Of a DNA stretch of 64,000 nucleotides, positions 20,690 through 30,195 are shown one piece after another (positions within the stretch are counted from its first letter, which is position 1; each line of letters opens with the position of its first letter). The translations under genes were made by a program, and so were the position numbers. Origin of the DNA: Platanthera guangdongensis (taxonomy: Eukaryota > Streptophyta > Magnoliopsida > Asparagales > Orchidaceae); the NCBI GenBank assembly GCA_039583875.1, contig CM077158.1, positions 241,909,447 to 241,973,446 of the forward strand, given 5' to 3'. The notes beneath the pieces are model-generated. The model was given only the letters and a program-made list of their open reading frames with translations, had not been told where the DNA came from and made no database searches.

Positions 20690-22260
20690 CCTCCGTGCAA
20701 CGCGCTCCTCACAGCAACAGCCTCCAGGCAGCGCGCTACTCACAGCAACTGCCTTCGGGCAGCGTGCTCCTTACAGCAACTGCCTCGGGGCAGCGCGCTC
20801 CTCACAGCAACTGCCTTCGGGCAACACGCTCCTCACAGCAACTGCCTCCGGGAAGCGTGCTCCTCACAGCAACTGCCTCCGGGCAGTGCGCTCCACACAG
20901 CAACTACCTCCGGGCAGCGCGCTCCTCACATCAACTGCCTCCGGGCAGCGCGCTCCTCACAACAACTGCCTTCAGGCAGCGCGCTCCTCACAACAACTGC
21001 CTCCGGGCAGCGCGCTCCTCATAGCAACTGCCTTCAGGCAGCGCGCTCCTCACAGCAACTGCCTCCAGGCAGCGCGCTCTTCATAGCAACTGCCTTCAGG
21101 CAGCGCACTCCTCACAACAACTTCCTTCGGTCAGCGCGCTCCTCACAGCAACTGCCTTCGGGCAGCGCGCTCCTCACAGCAACTGCCTCCAGGCAGCGCG
21201 CTACTCACAGCAACTGCCTCCGGGCAGCGCGCTCCTCACAATAATTGTCTCCGGGCAGCGCGCTCTTCACAGCAACTGCATCAGGGAAGCGCGCTCCTTA
21301 CAGCAACTGCCTTCGGGCAGCGTGCTCCTTACAGCAACTGCCTTCGGGCATCGCCCTCCTTACACCAACTTCCTCCGAGCAGCGCGCTCCACCCAACAAC
21401 TGCCTCCGGGCAAGAGTACAGCAACCGCCCTCGGGTAGCACGCTCCTCACAGAGACTGTCTCTAGGAAACGGGCTCCTCACAGCAACTACCTCCGGGCAG
21501 CGGGCTCCTCACAGCAACTGCCTCCGGGCAGCGGGCTCCTCACAGCAACTGCCTCCTGGCAGCGTGCTCCTCACAGCAACTACCTTCGGGCAGCGCGCTC
21601 CTCACAGCAACTGTCTCCGGGCAGCGCGCTCCTCACAGCAACTACCTCCGGGCAGCGCGCTCCTCACAGCAACTGCCTCCGGGCAGCACGCTCCTCAGAG
21701 CAACTGCCTCCGGGCAGCGCGCTCCTCACAGCAACTGCCTCCGGGCAGCGCGCTCCTCACAACAACTGCCTCCGGGCAGCGCGCTCCTCACAGTAACTGT
21801 CTCGTGGCAGCGCACTTCTCACAGCAACTGCCTCCGGGCAGCGCGCTCCTCACAGCAACTGCCTTCGGGCAGCGTGCTGCTCACAACAACTGCCTCCGGG
21901 CAGCGCGCTTCTCGCAGCAATTGCCTCCGGGCAGCGCGCTCCTCGCAGCAACTGCCTTCGGGCAGCGCGCTCCTCCCAGCAACTGCCTCCGGGCAGCGTG
22001 CTCCTCACAGCAACTGCCTTCGGGCAGCGCCCTCCTTACAGCAACAGCCTCCGGGCAGCGCGCTCTACCCAACAACTGCCTCCAGGCAAGAGTACAACAA
22101 CCACCCTCGGGCAGCACGCTCCTCGCAACAACTATCTCTAGGCAGCGCGCTCCCCACTGCAATGGCCCCCGGGCAGCGCGCTCCCCACAACAACTGCCCC
22201 CGTGCAGCGCGCTCCCCACAGCGCGCTCTCCACAGCACACACTTCACCACATCTACCTCC
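20690..22260 (+). repeat. 31-bp minisatellite, about 50 units
   Basis: The unit is close to CAGCGCGCTCCTCACAGC plus 13 more bases ending CCTCCGGG. Most units are exactly 31 bp with point changes; two places (near 21410 and 22085) have altered units with CAAGAGTACA. Since 31 is not a multiple of three, each plus-strand frame cycles through all three phases and reads the same 31-residue peptide (QRAPHSNCLR, AARSSQQLPPG, SALLTATASG). No plus frame of the consensus has a stop, so ORFs up to 242 codons appear. I regard it as element A's 3' tandem-repeat region. Confidence 0.9.
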
Positions 22261-22309
22261 GAGCAGGGTGTTCCTTGTCATACCCGGATTGAGTATTTAC
22301 ATTCTCTTC

Positions 22310-22560
22310 AATTGGTCCATAACCAACTAAGTCGCGAGCCCGACTCGTGCAAACTCCCAATAAGGGCTTGCCCCCCTCATAGCAAAGCCGCGATTACAAA
22401 TCGCGCAAACCAAGTCATGAGCTAGCCTTACGCAAACTAAGCTGCGACTACAACTCACACAAAGTAACGCCACAACTCAAACTTACAACGGACTCAACAC
22501 AAGTTGGCACATGTTGCTGCGAACCTCCACCCGTTCGTCACCATCGGAGCGAACGTCGCA
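22310..22560. repeat. Degenerate AAGCCGCGATTACAA repeats
   Basis: Short imperfect units (CGCGCAAACTAAG, GCCGCGATTACAA) related to the better array in element B at 33.9-34.4 kb. This supports a shared family. Confidence 0.6.
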
Positions 22561-22881
22561 CTAGTCTTGGGATTGGTCCAAGGAAAGCCGTCCTCCATGC
22601 TCGCGAAAGAATGCTGCTAAGCCCATAATTCGGGCAATTCCAGCCGGAACAAATTGAGAGGTAGGCACTCCGTAGAATTTCAAGATCTCAATCACCTTCT
22701 CGCAGGGCGGGAAACGGAAGCCGGACCTCAGGGAGACTTCGCAGATCGTCAACCAACCACGCGGAGGATTCTGAACCCGCTCCTCAGGATGCAGGATCCT
22801 CACTTCCAAACAAGCAGGAAGCACGTACTTTGCCCTCCAGATATCAACACCGTCATCGGTCAAAGAGGAGTGCATGCTCAT
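22561..22881 (-). CDS. Antisense Transposase_28-like ORF of Tat element A
   Basis: A 106-codon minus-strand ORF between the repeats and the 3' LTR, opposite to gag. It reads DDGVDIWRAKYVLPACLE, NPPRGWLTICEVSLRSGFRF, FPPCEKVIEILKFYGV and FVPAGIARIMGLAAFF. This is the pattern of the plant 'putative gypsy-type transposon' domain (Transposase_28, PF04195). An acceptor-like TTGTGCGCAG lies directly upstream (about 22910), so it may be an internal exon. Tat elements are known to carry extra ORFs here, some antisense; their function is unknown. Element B keeps a coiled-coil part of what looks like the same gene. Confidence 0.6.
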   Translation of the reverse strand: MSMHSSLTDDGVDIWRAKYVLPACLEVRILHPEERVQNPPRGWLTICEVSLRSGFRFPPCEKVIEILKFYGVPTSQFVPAGIARIMGLAAFFREHGGRLSLDQSQD

Positions 22882-22949
22882 CGGCCCAAAAGTGCGCTTC
22901 GAAACCTGCGCACAAGAAAAAGTAAAAGGTCAGCCCAAAAATGAAGACT

Positions 22950-23475
22950 TGGAGTCGCACGTCCAAGCGCACACAGCCCAAGTGGCACACTAAAGAGGGT
23001 GTCCGCGCAAGCATGCACATATCAGGGGCATTGCGTTTTCAAGCCACGCGACCCGCGCACGGAGAATGCGCGCCCGCGGCCCGCACGCGCGCAAAACCAC
23101 GCGCGTGTGGCCTGCCCACGCGCCCTGCCGTGCGCCCTGCCCGCGCGCGCCGCCTGCCCGCGCCCGCGCGGCCAGAGCCACGTACGGCCAGGGCCGCGCA
23201 CAGCACGCGCGCACGGCCGGTGCGCACGGCCGGCCTACGCGAGCACGCACCGCCGGCGCGCGCAGCCTTCCCGCGCTGCCGGCGCGCGCGAGCGACATGG
23301 ACGCCCTCGCCTTCGCGTTGGTGCGTCGTCATTATTTGTTGGGCCTCCCTCCGAGTACCTTCGAAGCACTGGCCGTCGCCGCCTCAGCCTTCTCGTCGGA
23401 GGTTGTCATGGTGAGAATGGGGGGCAGCAGGAAATCCTTCTTCCCTCGCTCGCAGCGCTCTCTGGCAAGAAGAAT
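22950..23475. other. GC-rich stretch upstream of the 3' LTR of A
   Basis: Dominated by GCGCGC/CCGCGC tracts, open in nearly every frame on both strands, with no recognisable protein. The last 60 bases lead into the polypurine tract. Confidence 0.5.
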
Positions 23476-23487
23476 TTGGGGGGCAAT
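23476..23487 (+). promoter_or_regulatory. Polypurine tract of element A
   Basis: TTGGGGGGCAAT directly abuts the TG that opens the 3' LTR, the position of the plus-strand primer. Confidence 0.75.
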
Positions 23488-24506
23488 TGATGGGTTACAC
23501 CATGATTTGTGAGGAAGTTTCCCCCATGATCTCCCCCCAAAATGGGAGATCATGGGGTTGACTAGTCAACCCCATCTCCCATGATGAGGAGAACATGGGG
23601 GTGGGGCCCACTCTCTCTCTCTCTCCAAAACCACCCCCTTTAGGGGGAAACCGCCGCGGCCGCCGGCCGCCGCCGCCGCCGCTTGCCGCCGCCACCCGCC
23701 GGCCAGTCGCCGACCGCCCGCCACCGACCACCGCCATCGGCCGCCCGGACGCGGCCCGCCGCCCGCCCGCCGCCCGCCGCCATGGCGGCCCATCGCCGTG
23801 GACAACCTCCCCACCGTCTGATTAAGGGGAGGCTCTCTTCGCCGTCCGATCAAGAGGATAACCATCACTAGCCCGCTACTTTAGTGGTGGGGCCTGCCAT
23901 GATCCTCCCCTGAAGGCTATAAAAAGGACCCCAGGGGGCTCTTCATTCTTCACCTTTTCCCTTCTCCGGATTGCCTTCTTCTTCCTTAGGAGAGAGCTCT
24001 CCTGCCTCTTCCCTCGAGTCGGTCTCTTGTCGTCGTGAACCACCGGTGGCCACCTACAGCCACCAGCGCTCCACCAACACACCACCAGCGGGAAAACGCT
24101 CAAGTCTTCAGAGAAAGCCAAAGGAAGAAGGCAACCGTCGCTAGCAAGTGTGCGCGACCGCATGCTCCAGAGCACCAGGGTCATCCCACGCATTTCAACA
24201 CCCAAGTTACTCTCGCGATGCAGTCTGTTGCCCGTCGGGAGCCGTAGTCTCTCTCTCCCCCAAGTTGTAACGGGAGCGGCATGTCACCCCGATTCTCCAA
24301 CACACTGTAATCACCGGAATCTAGTGGAATTTGATCGGCACAGCCCCGGTCACGTGGTTTTTTACCCATTTAAGGGGTTTTTCCACGTCATCACATCTTG
24401 TGTCAACTTTCTACTTTCATTGACTGTGTGCGCTCTCGACCGCCTCGTGAGCTAAGACGGTTCAAACAAATCTGGCCCGACCGGGGCATCGAGTTAGTCC
24501 GCAACA
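23488..24506 (+). mobile_element. 3' LTR of element A (complete, 1019 bp)
   Basis: Runs TGATGGG...CAACA. It has the U3 dyad GGGAGATCATGGGG, a GC-rich block, CCACCGTCTGATTAAGGGG, a TATA box GGCTATAAAAAGGACC near 23917, the CAGTCTGTTGCCCGTCGGGAG block near 24219, TTTTTTACCCATTTAAGGGG near 24357, and the end GGGGCATCGAGTTAGTCCGCAACA. It serves as the reference for the other LTRs of this family. Confidence 0.85.
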
Positions 24507-24511
24507 TTAGC

Positions 24512-25689
24512 CATTTTCGCATTTTAGCTATTTTAAGCACGTAAATAATAGTGTGCTTCGTCAAAAATTGTGTGGCCCATGCGATAAACTATCCGCCCAT
24601 GCTTCATCAAAAAAGCTCAATCACTTAGATTGATGCGTGCATGAAATGCTATATATCTTTTTATAAGGTTTAGCACTTCATGTTATGTAAAATCTATTTT
24701 TTTTTTTTTTTGCCCTACATATTGATGCTCTTCATGTTATATGAAATCAGTTTTTATTTTTTTTGGCCTTCATTTCTGTATCCACATTGATGCCCTTCAT
24801 GTTATATGAAATCCGTTTTTATTTTTTTGGCATTCATGTTTGTATCCATAGTTCTTCGTAATGTAGTTCTGTAAGAACCTTTGTTCAAGTCTGACGGTCG
24901 CTACAGTTCTTATCTTTTACATTTTTCTATTTTGCTTCAAATTTAGTTTGTATATCCTTATAAAACATGATTTATTTCTGTTTTTTTTTTCAGTTTTCTG
25001 TATTCTCATCCTTCAAATTTCAAGCCCGGTGGTCGCCAGAGTCATTCTTTAAGAATCTTTTTGAGTTGCTGCTGCCTTATTATTCAAACGGTATTTAACT
25101 CTTTTCTAATTTTATTTCTCATGTACAAATTTGGGAAGCACGCCAGACTTTTCATTTGGAGCCACACGATCAAAAAACTTCAATGAATTCCCCCAACGTT
25201 GTCACCGCCCCCAATTGGTGTCGCCGCACGTAGTCAATATCATGATAATATTATAATATGAAGGAAATTTCTTTGTTATAGAAACACAATTACCATGTTC
25301 TTGATATCTGAAATTATTGTTGCTTTATTTCGATTAAACAATCCAATCTAGATTATTGTTGCTTAATTTCATTTCATATTGTTTTTTACGAGTTGAACTT
25401 AAAAGTGCAATCATGTTTTCTTCTTATATAAAGTCAGGTAATTGATCGTTCAAACATTACTCTTCAAGAATCAGAGCCTATTAACACATATTTCAACAAT
25501 GGAAGACATCGAAAGTCAAGAATTACTTCAAAATCTACTGACTCCAGGTACTATCTGCTCAATTTTATAAACATCCTTAAACACACTAAAATATATCGTG
25601 TGAATGCAACACATTAATAACATACGTGCAATTATCAGATAGCCGTACACACTTTAACAACCAAGTTCTCGCTATATCGAGTGTGATAT
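24512..25689. other. hAT interior, non-coding
   Basis: AT-rich, with poly-T runs near 24690. TTATAAGGTTTAGCACTT (24662) also occurs in the 369-bp repeat near 17717, confirming both sides belong to one element split by A. No domain recognised. Confidence 0.45.
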
Positions 25690-26110
25690 TTGATGTCGCC
25701 GTTCTTGCCAGACGAATGTCGCCGCTCTTGCCATACGAATGTCGCCATCGCCGAAAAATGTCACCGCCGCCCGAACATTGTCGTCCCCCCGAACATTGTC
25801 GTCGCCCTCGAACATTGCAGCTGCCCACGAATAATGTCGATGCCCACGAATAATGTCGCTACCCACGCACAATGTCGCCACCCCGCACAATGTCGCCGCC
25901 CCGCACAATGTCACCGTCCCCAAATATTGTCACCGCCATCGAACATTATCGCCTCCCCCTAACAATGTCGCCGCCCAAGAACAATATCGCCGCCCACGTA
26001 CAATATTGCCGCTGACGATCAATGTCGCCACACGACCAATGTCGCCACACGACCAATGTTGCAGCCCACGACACATGTTGCCGCTCACGACCAATATCGT
26101 TGCTAAGCGG
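25690..26110. repeat. Short minisatellite built on AATGTCGCCGCCC
   Basis: Imperfect units of about 17-20 bp with ACAATGTCGCC / GAACATTGTCGTCGCC, roughly 20 copies, ending at the Helitron-like hairpins. Confidence 0.75.
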
Positions 26111-26132
26111 GCGAAGCCCGCAACGACGCATC

Positions 26133-26163
26133 GAGAACGGGCAAAGCCCGTTCGAAGATGCTA

Positions 26164-26164
<1 letters not shown>
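26133..26164 (+). mobile_element. Helitron-type 3' end
   Basis: A perfect 8-bp stem GAACGGGC-AAA-GCCCGTTC is followed 7 bases later by CTAG and then T, the structure of Helitron 3' termini (hairpin, then CTRR, inserted before T). A second hairpin GCGGGC-GAA-GCCCGC precedes it. The 5' TC end and any Rep/helicase gene were not found. Confidence 0.5.

Positions 26165-26222
<58 letters not shown>
26165..26222. repeat. (TG)n(TA)n microsatellite
   Basis: A TG run and then a long TA run starting right at the Helitron-like terminus. Confidence 0.9.
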
Positions 26223-26227
<5 letters not shown>

Positions 26228-26419
26228 CTTTAGACAACGGTTTTTCTAAGAACCGTTGTATATATATAATGTTTTGTCAGACCTTTAGACAAAGATTCTT
26301 AGAATAACCGGTGTATAAAAAAATTGGGGGGGGGGCATGGGCCCACCTTGGATTCGCCCCTGAAGGGATGGACAACATTTATCATATCCTCCATTATATA
26401 ATGGAGCATAATTTTTTTA

Positions 26420-26640
26420 TAGAGGACATTTGACACTTTGCACCCTCCAAATAGGGGGGTTTGACACTTTGCACTCTAATAATTTAGTTTTGGCACTTTG
26501 CACCCTCTAAACCTATTAATTTGGCATTTTGCACACTACCTTACTTTTCTTATTATTTCTTGATTTTAAATCTGAAATAGGAAGGGTATTTCAATAACCA
26601 TTCATTTCCTATAATCATACCATTTATAATCAGCTGATTC
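26420..26640 (+). repeat. Left arm of a long inverted repeat
   Basis: About 220 bp matching the reverse complement of 35500-35942, including TTTGACACTTTGCA, TTAGTTTTGGCACTTTGCA, AACCTATTAATTTGG and TAAATCTGAAATAGGAA. The arms enclose Tat element B. They may be the ends of a MULE-like or fold-back element; no TSD was established. Confidence 0.75.
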
Positions 26641-26920
26641 TTGACAATAATGCATGATTAGCGAATTCCTAAGCATGTGTGCCTAAAATAATCTACAGGT
26701 GTGGTTTGTCATTCGTCAAATTAATGTTGCTCCACATTATGATTATTGTTCGCGGGATAACATCAATTAACCAAATTATATACATATAATAACATTAATT
26801 ATATGTATATAAAATCAGTTTCGCTAATCATGGTTTAGTAAATCTACCAACTAATTTCTGCATAGTTACCAATTTGTATACATATTGATAGGGATGAAGT
26901 TCTATTTAAAGCATTAGGGG
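26641..26920. other. AT-rich spacer between the left arm and element B
   Basis: Nothing recognised. Confidence 0.35.
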
Positions 26921-27714
26921 TGTACTTAACCATTTCCCCCATGATTCCTCCTATTGTGGAGATTATGAGTTTGACCGGTCAACCCACTCCCCATGACCTC
27001 CACCACAATAGGAGAAATCATGGGGCCTCCCATTCAAGAACTACTGCCACCGCAGCCCGCCGTCGCCCGCCGCCGCCAACCGCCGTCATTGCTTGCAAGA
27101 TGGCCACCGTCCGATCAGTATAGAGCATTCATCGTCGTCTGATCTACAAGTAACCACCCACTAACCACCAAGTTAGTGGTGAGCCCACCATAAACACCCT
27201 AGAGGCTATAAAAAGAGTTTGAGGTCTCCTCATTTCTCACCTTTTGCTCCCCGAGTTTTCTTTTCTCAGGCCAGAGCTCTGTCAAAATCCTCCCCAGGGT
27301 CATCTTCAAGCCGCCTACGAGCCAGAGGACGCCAAGTCCCTAAGTGTGTGGAGAAGGGAAGAAGACGACCACCATCAGTGCTCAAGCACACCTGCAACCA
27401 AGTTAGCATCCAGTACTCCCTCGGCGCTGCCTGTTGCCGTTGCGAGTCAGAAATTCTCTCACCTCCAAGTTGTAATGAGGAGCGTCATGTGGCCTCGATT
27501 CTCCAAACATATTGTAACAGCAATCTGATAGGTGACTTTGACCGGTGTATATCCGGTCGCCCGTGGTTTGTTACCAGTTGAGGGGTTTTCTACGTTAAAA
27601 CTTTCTTGTGACAGCTCTTCTCTTTCATTGACTGTGTGCGCGCTCGACTGTCCCGAGAGCTAAGGTGGTCCAGTTTATTCCGATTCGACTGGGACGTCGA
27701 GTTAGTCCACAATA
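26921..27714 (+). mobile_element. 5' LTR of element B
   Basis: Starts about TGTACTTAACCATTTCCC and carries the U3 dyad CCCCATGATTCCTCC / GGAGAAATCATGGGG, TAGTGGTGAGCCC, a TATA box GGCTATAAAAAGAG near 27204, and R/U5 ending GGGACGTCGAGTTAGTCCACAATA. Shorter than the 1019-bp LTR of A because the GC-rich U3 block is reduced. Confidence 0.75.
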
Positions 27715-28634
27715 GTTGGCGCGCGTCTGTGGGAATCACAATTCCCAACATCCTTCAGAAGTCAAGACCTCCCTCTTGTAACATCCAAGCTCCGCTTCAA
27801 GGCGAAAATAAGCACTCGCACAGCGAAGGATCTGTCCAGAAGGACACACTGAACCAGCACACCCACTCTCTAGTGGGCAAGTTTGACAAATGGAGGAGCA
27901 TCAAACTAAAATGCTTACTCTGCTCAGGAATTGGGAGCGCCTTCCGCCCTCCTCCCCCAGGTCATCTTCAAGCCGCCTATGAGCCAGAGGAATGCCCAAG
28001 TCCCTAAGTGCGCGGAGAGGGGAAGAAGACGACCACCATCAGTGCTCAAGCACACCAGACAACCAAGTTAGCATCCAGTACTCCCTCGGCGCCGCCTGTT
28101 GCCCGTTGCGAGTCAGAAATTCTCTCTCAACCTCCAATTGTAATGAGGAGCGTCATGTCTCGCTCGATTCTCCAAACATATTGTAACCGCAACTGATAGG
28201 TGACTTTGACCGGCGTAGATCCGTCGCATGGTTTTTTACCCAGTTGAGGGGTTTTTTTACGTTAAAACTTCTTGTGACAACTCTCTCTTTTCATTGACTG
28301 TGTGCGCGCTCGACCGTCCCGAGAGCTAAAGCGGTCCAGTTTATTCCGATCCGACTAGGACGTCGAGTTAGTCCACAATAGTTTGGCGCAGTCTGTGGGA
28401 ATCATGATTCCCAACATCCTTCAGAAGTCAAGATCTCCCTCCTTTGTAACATCCAAGCTCCGCTTCAATGGCGAAAAGAAGCACTCGCATAGCCGAAGGA
28501 TCTGTCCCAGAAGGACACACTGAGCCAGCACACTCCCACTCTCTGGTGGGCGAGTTTGACAAATGGAGGAGCATTAAACTGAAATGCTTACTCTGCTCAG
28601 GAATTTGGGAGCGCCTTCCGCCCTCCTCTACCAC
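27299..28634 (+). repeat. Tandem duplication of R/U5, PBS and leader in element B (unit 662 bp)
   Basis: GTCATCTTCAAGCCGCCTA opens at 27299 and at 27961. Each unit then runs through R/U5, GTTAGTCCACAATA, the PBS (GTTGGCGCGCGTCTGTGGG at 27715; GTTTGGCGCAGTCTGTGGG at 28381) and the gag start region to CTTCCGCCCTCCTC. Both junctions share CCTCCCCAGG-like microhomology. The element therefore has two primer-binding sites and one and a half LTR-like segments at its 5' end. Confidence 0.85.
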
Positions 28635-29759
28635 AGTTAATCCGCCACAACCAAATCACGGTAGGGCGCAAGGAGCTCCAAGACAAGAGGCGCCCGAAGA
28701 ATAATCTAACGCCGTTAGTTCCACTCACCCGACTCGTAAAGGAACTGAAACTGGGCTACACCGCCATAACGGGGAGACGTGGCCCGACTTTCCCCGCTCG
28801 AGAGGTTTACCCGGGAAGAGATTCGGGAGGTGATCGCAGAAAAGTACCGACAGGCTGGCCGACGGGATATTCATACTCGCCGATCAGCCTGCCAAGGTTC
28901 CTCCCGCGCACCACAGATCCTAGCACATCCAATTCCTCATGGTTTCAAGCTGTCGAATATTGAGATGTTTGACGGAACGGACGATCCGTTGGAACATATC
29001 AACTACTTCACTACCATTATGAGGATATACAACGCACCTGATCAGTTACTTTGCCAAGTGTTTCCAGCCACTCTCAAAAGGCAGGCCCGCACATAGTTTC
29101 ACTCCTTGAGGGTAGGCACAATTCCCAACTTCACAGAGTTAACAAGACAGTTCCTGGATTAGTTTATAGCAAATCGGAGGATCGTCCGCGACCCTTCGCA
29201 CTTATCAGGTATCCGTTAGAACAAGGGGAGTCTTTGAAGGATTGCTTTCGCAGGTTCTCTGCATAAGCTCGCCAATCCCAGGGGTCGACCCAGAACTGTT
29301 AAGAAGAGTGTTCCTTTGGGGGTCTCCATCCTAGAGGCTTCTACTCAACATTAATAAGGGAAACTGACCCTAACTACCCTACCTCGTACACCGCGTAGAA
29401 GCGCTGATCGCAGCCGACGAGGCTATTGAAGCTCATCGTCAACGGTCGTTCCTTAACACAAAGAAGGAAGATTCCGAGAAGAACGTCGGAACGAGCATTG
29501 TTAGCGTGACTATCAGAGAGATCAGCTGTCCCAGGATTATACTCCCTCAATACAACGCGCACCAACGTACTCTACGCAATCCAGAATGAGCCTGCTCTGC
29601 ATCGGCCTAAGCAGCCAGCCCATAACCACAAGAACGACCAGTCCAAGTATTGCGAGTTTCATTGAAGCATAGGGCACACTCCTGAGGACTGTGCCTGCTT
29701 GAAGGAGGAAATCGAGCGCCCTATTCGCCTAGGGCTGCTCGGAATATTTTTACAGGGAT
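28468..29759 (+). pseudogene. Tat Gag pseudogene (element B)
   Basis: Starts MAKRSTRIAEGSVPEGH and continues in changing frames. Recognisable blocks are LERFTREEIREVIAEKY, FKLSNIEMFDGTDDPLEHI, YFTTIMRIYNAPDQLLCQV, FTELTRQF, then KYCEFH near 29650 followed by GHTPEDCACLKEEIE, a CxxH...C zinc-knuckle relic. Many stops and frameshifts. Its N-terminus supplies the segment deleted from element A. Confidence 0.8.
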
Positions 29760-29869
29760 GCCTATAAGATCAGCAAGACCCACCTAGGATGCCTAGAGAT
29801 CAGCAAAATGCTCCGTAAGGAGGAGCCGGAGGTAGGAAGATAGTCAGAAACATCGAGACAATCACCGGA

Positions 29870-30195
29870 TCGCCCGTTCTTTCCGCTCAAATACTCTCGG
29901 TATGTACGCAAGGGGGCACTCACGAAGATAAAAAGTGCAAGCAAGACACCACCATAACTTTAGGAGATGAAGACCTCGAGGGGCTCGAACACCTCACCAA
30001 GACCCTCTTGTGATCACCGCCGGGATTGGGGATCCCTGTTATAACGTCAAGCGAATTCTCGTTGACAACGGAAGCTCAGTTGACATCATGTTCTCCTCCA
30101 CCCTTCAAAATATGAAGCTTTCCAGACAACATCTGACACCTACCGCGGGACCAATGTACGGATTCGACAACCATCCAGTCCAGGTGCGGGCATGA
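29870..30195 (+). pseudogene. Aspartic protease region of Tat element B
   Basis: The frame at 30010-30195 reads RILVDNGSSVDIMF, where DNGSS replaces the D-T/S-G active-site motif pattern of gypsy proteases, followed by YGFDNHPVQV (the FxG-type flap region). It ends in a stop and the next frame continues with FPRQATHEVHFVVVDSNSAYN. It would process Gag-Pol in an intact element. Confidence 0.7.

Larger units (their letters stand above)
18206..24506 (+). mobile_element. Tat-lineage Ty3/gypsy retrotransposon A (gag only, no pol)
   Basis: Bounded by LTR copies at 18206-19027 (truncated) and 23488-24506. Flanking TTACC (18201-18205) and TTAGC (24507-24511) are a 5-bp TSD with one mismatch. Order: broken 5' LTR, gag pseudogene, 31-bp minisatellite, 3' repeats, an antisense Transposase_28-like ORF, a GC-rich stretch, polypurine tract, 3' LTR. 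No protease, reverse transcriptase or integrase is present, so any past movement without pol would have needed a relative such as element B. It is inserted in the hAT element. Confidence 0.85.
14967..26362 (-). mobile_element. hAT element, about 11.4 kb, containing a nested Tat retrotransposon
   Basis: The left end (T)CGGGGCAGATCCAGG and the right end CCTTGGATTCGCCCCTG are imperfect inverted repeats of the CAGGGGCGGATCCAGG type usual for a class of plant hAT elements. Flanks AGGGGATG (14959-14966) and AAGGGATG (26363-26370) are an 8-bp target duplication with one mismatch. A transposase fragment lies at the left end on the minus strand. Subtracting element A (18206-24506) leaves about 5.1 kb, a plausible size for an autonomous hAT. 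The remaining interior holds repeats and a Helitron-like end. Confidence 0.7.

Noticed and set aside
20690..22260. CRISPR array
   Set aside because: Units are contiguous with no unique spacers, and the DNA is a plant nuclear genome.
21564..22292. A 242-codon plus-strand ORF as a repeat-protein gene
   Set aside because: It is a reading of the 31-bp minisatellite; the same peptide appears in overlapping ORFs in other frames, and no start context or selection is visible.
22999..23512. Overlapping ORFs of 100-160 codons on both strands in the GC-rich part of element A
   Set aside because: Open in almost every frame because stop codons are rare in GCGCGC-rich DNA; residues are almost only A, R, P and G with no domain.
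25690..26164. His/Cys/Pro-rich ORF as a metal-binding protein
   Set aside because: A reading of the AATGTCGCC minisatellite; Cys and His recur only because of the DNA repeat.
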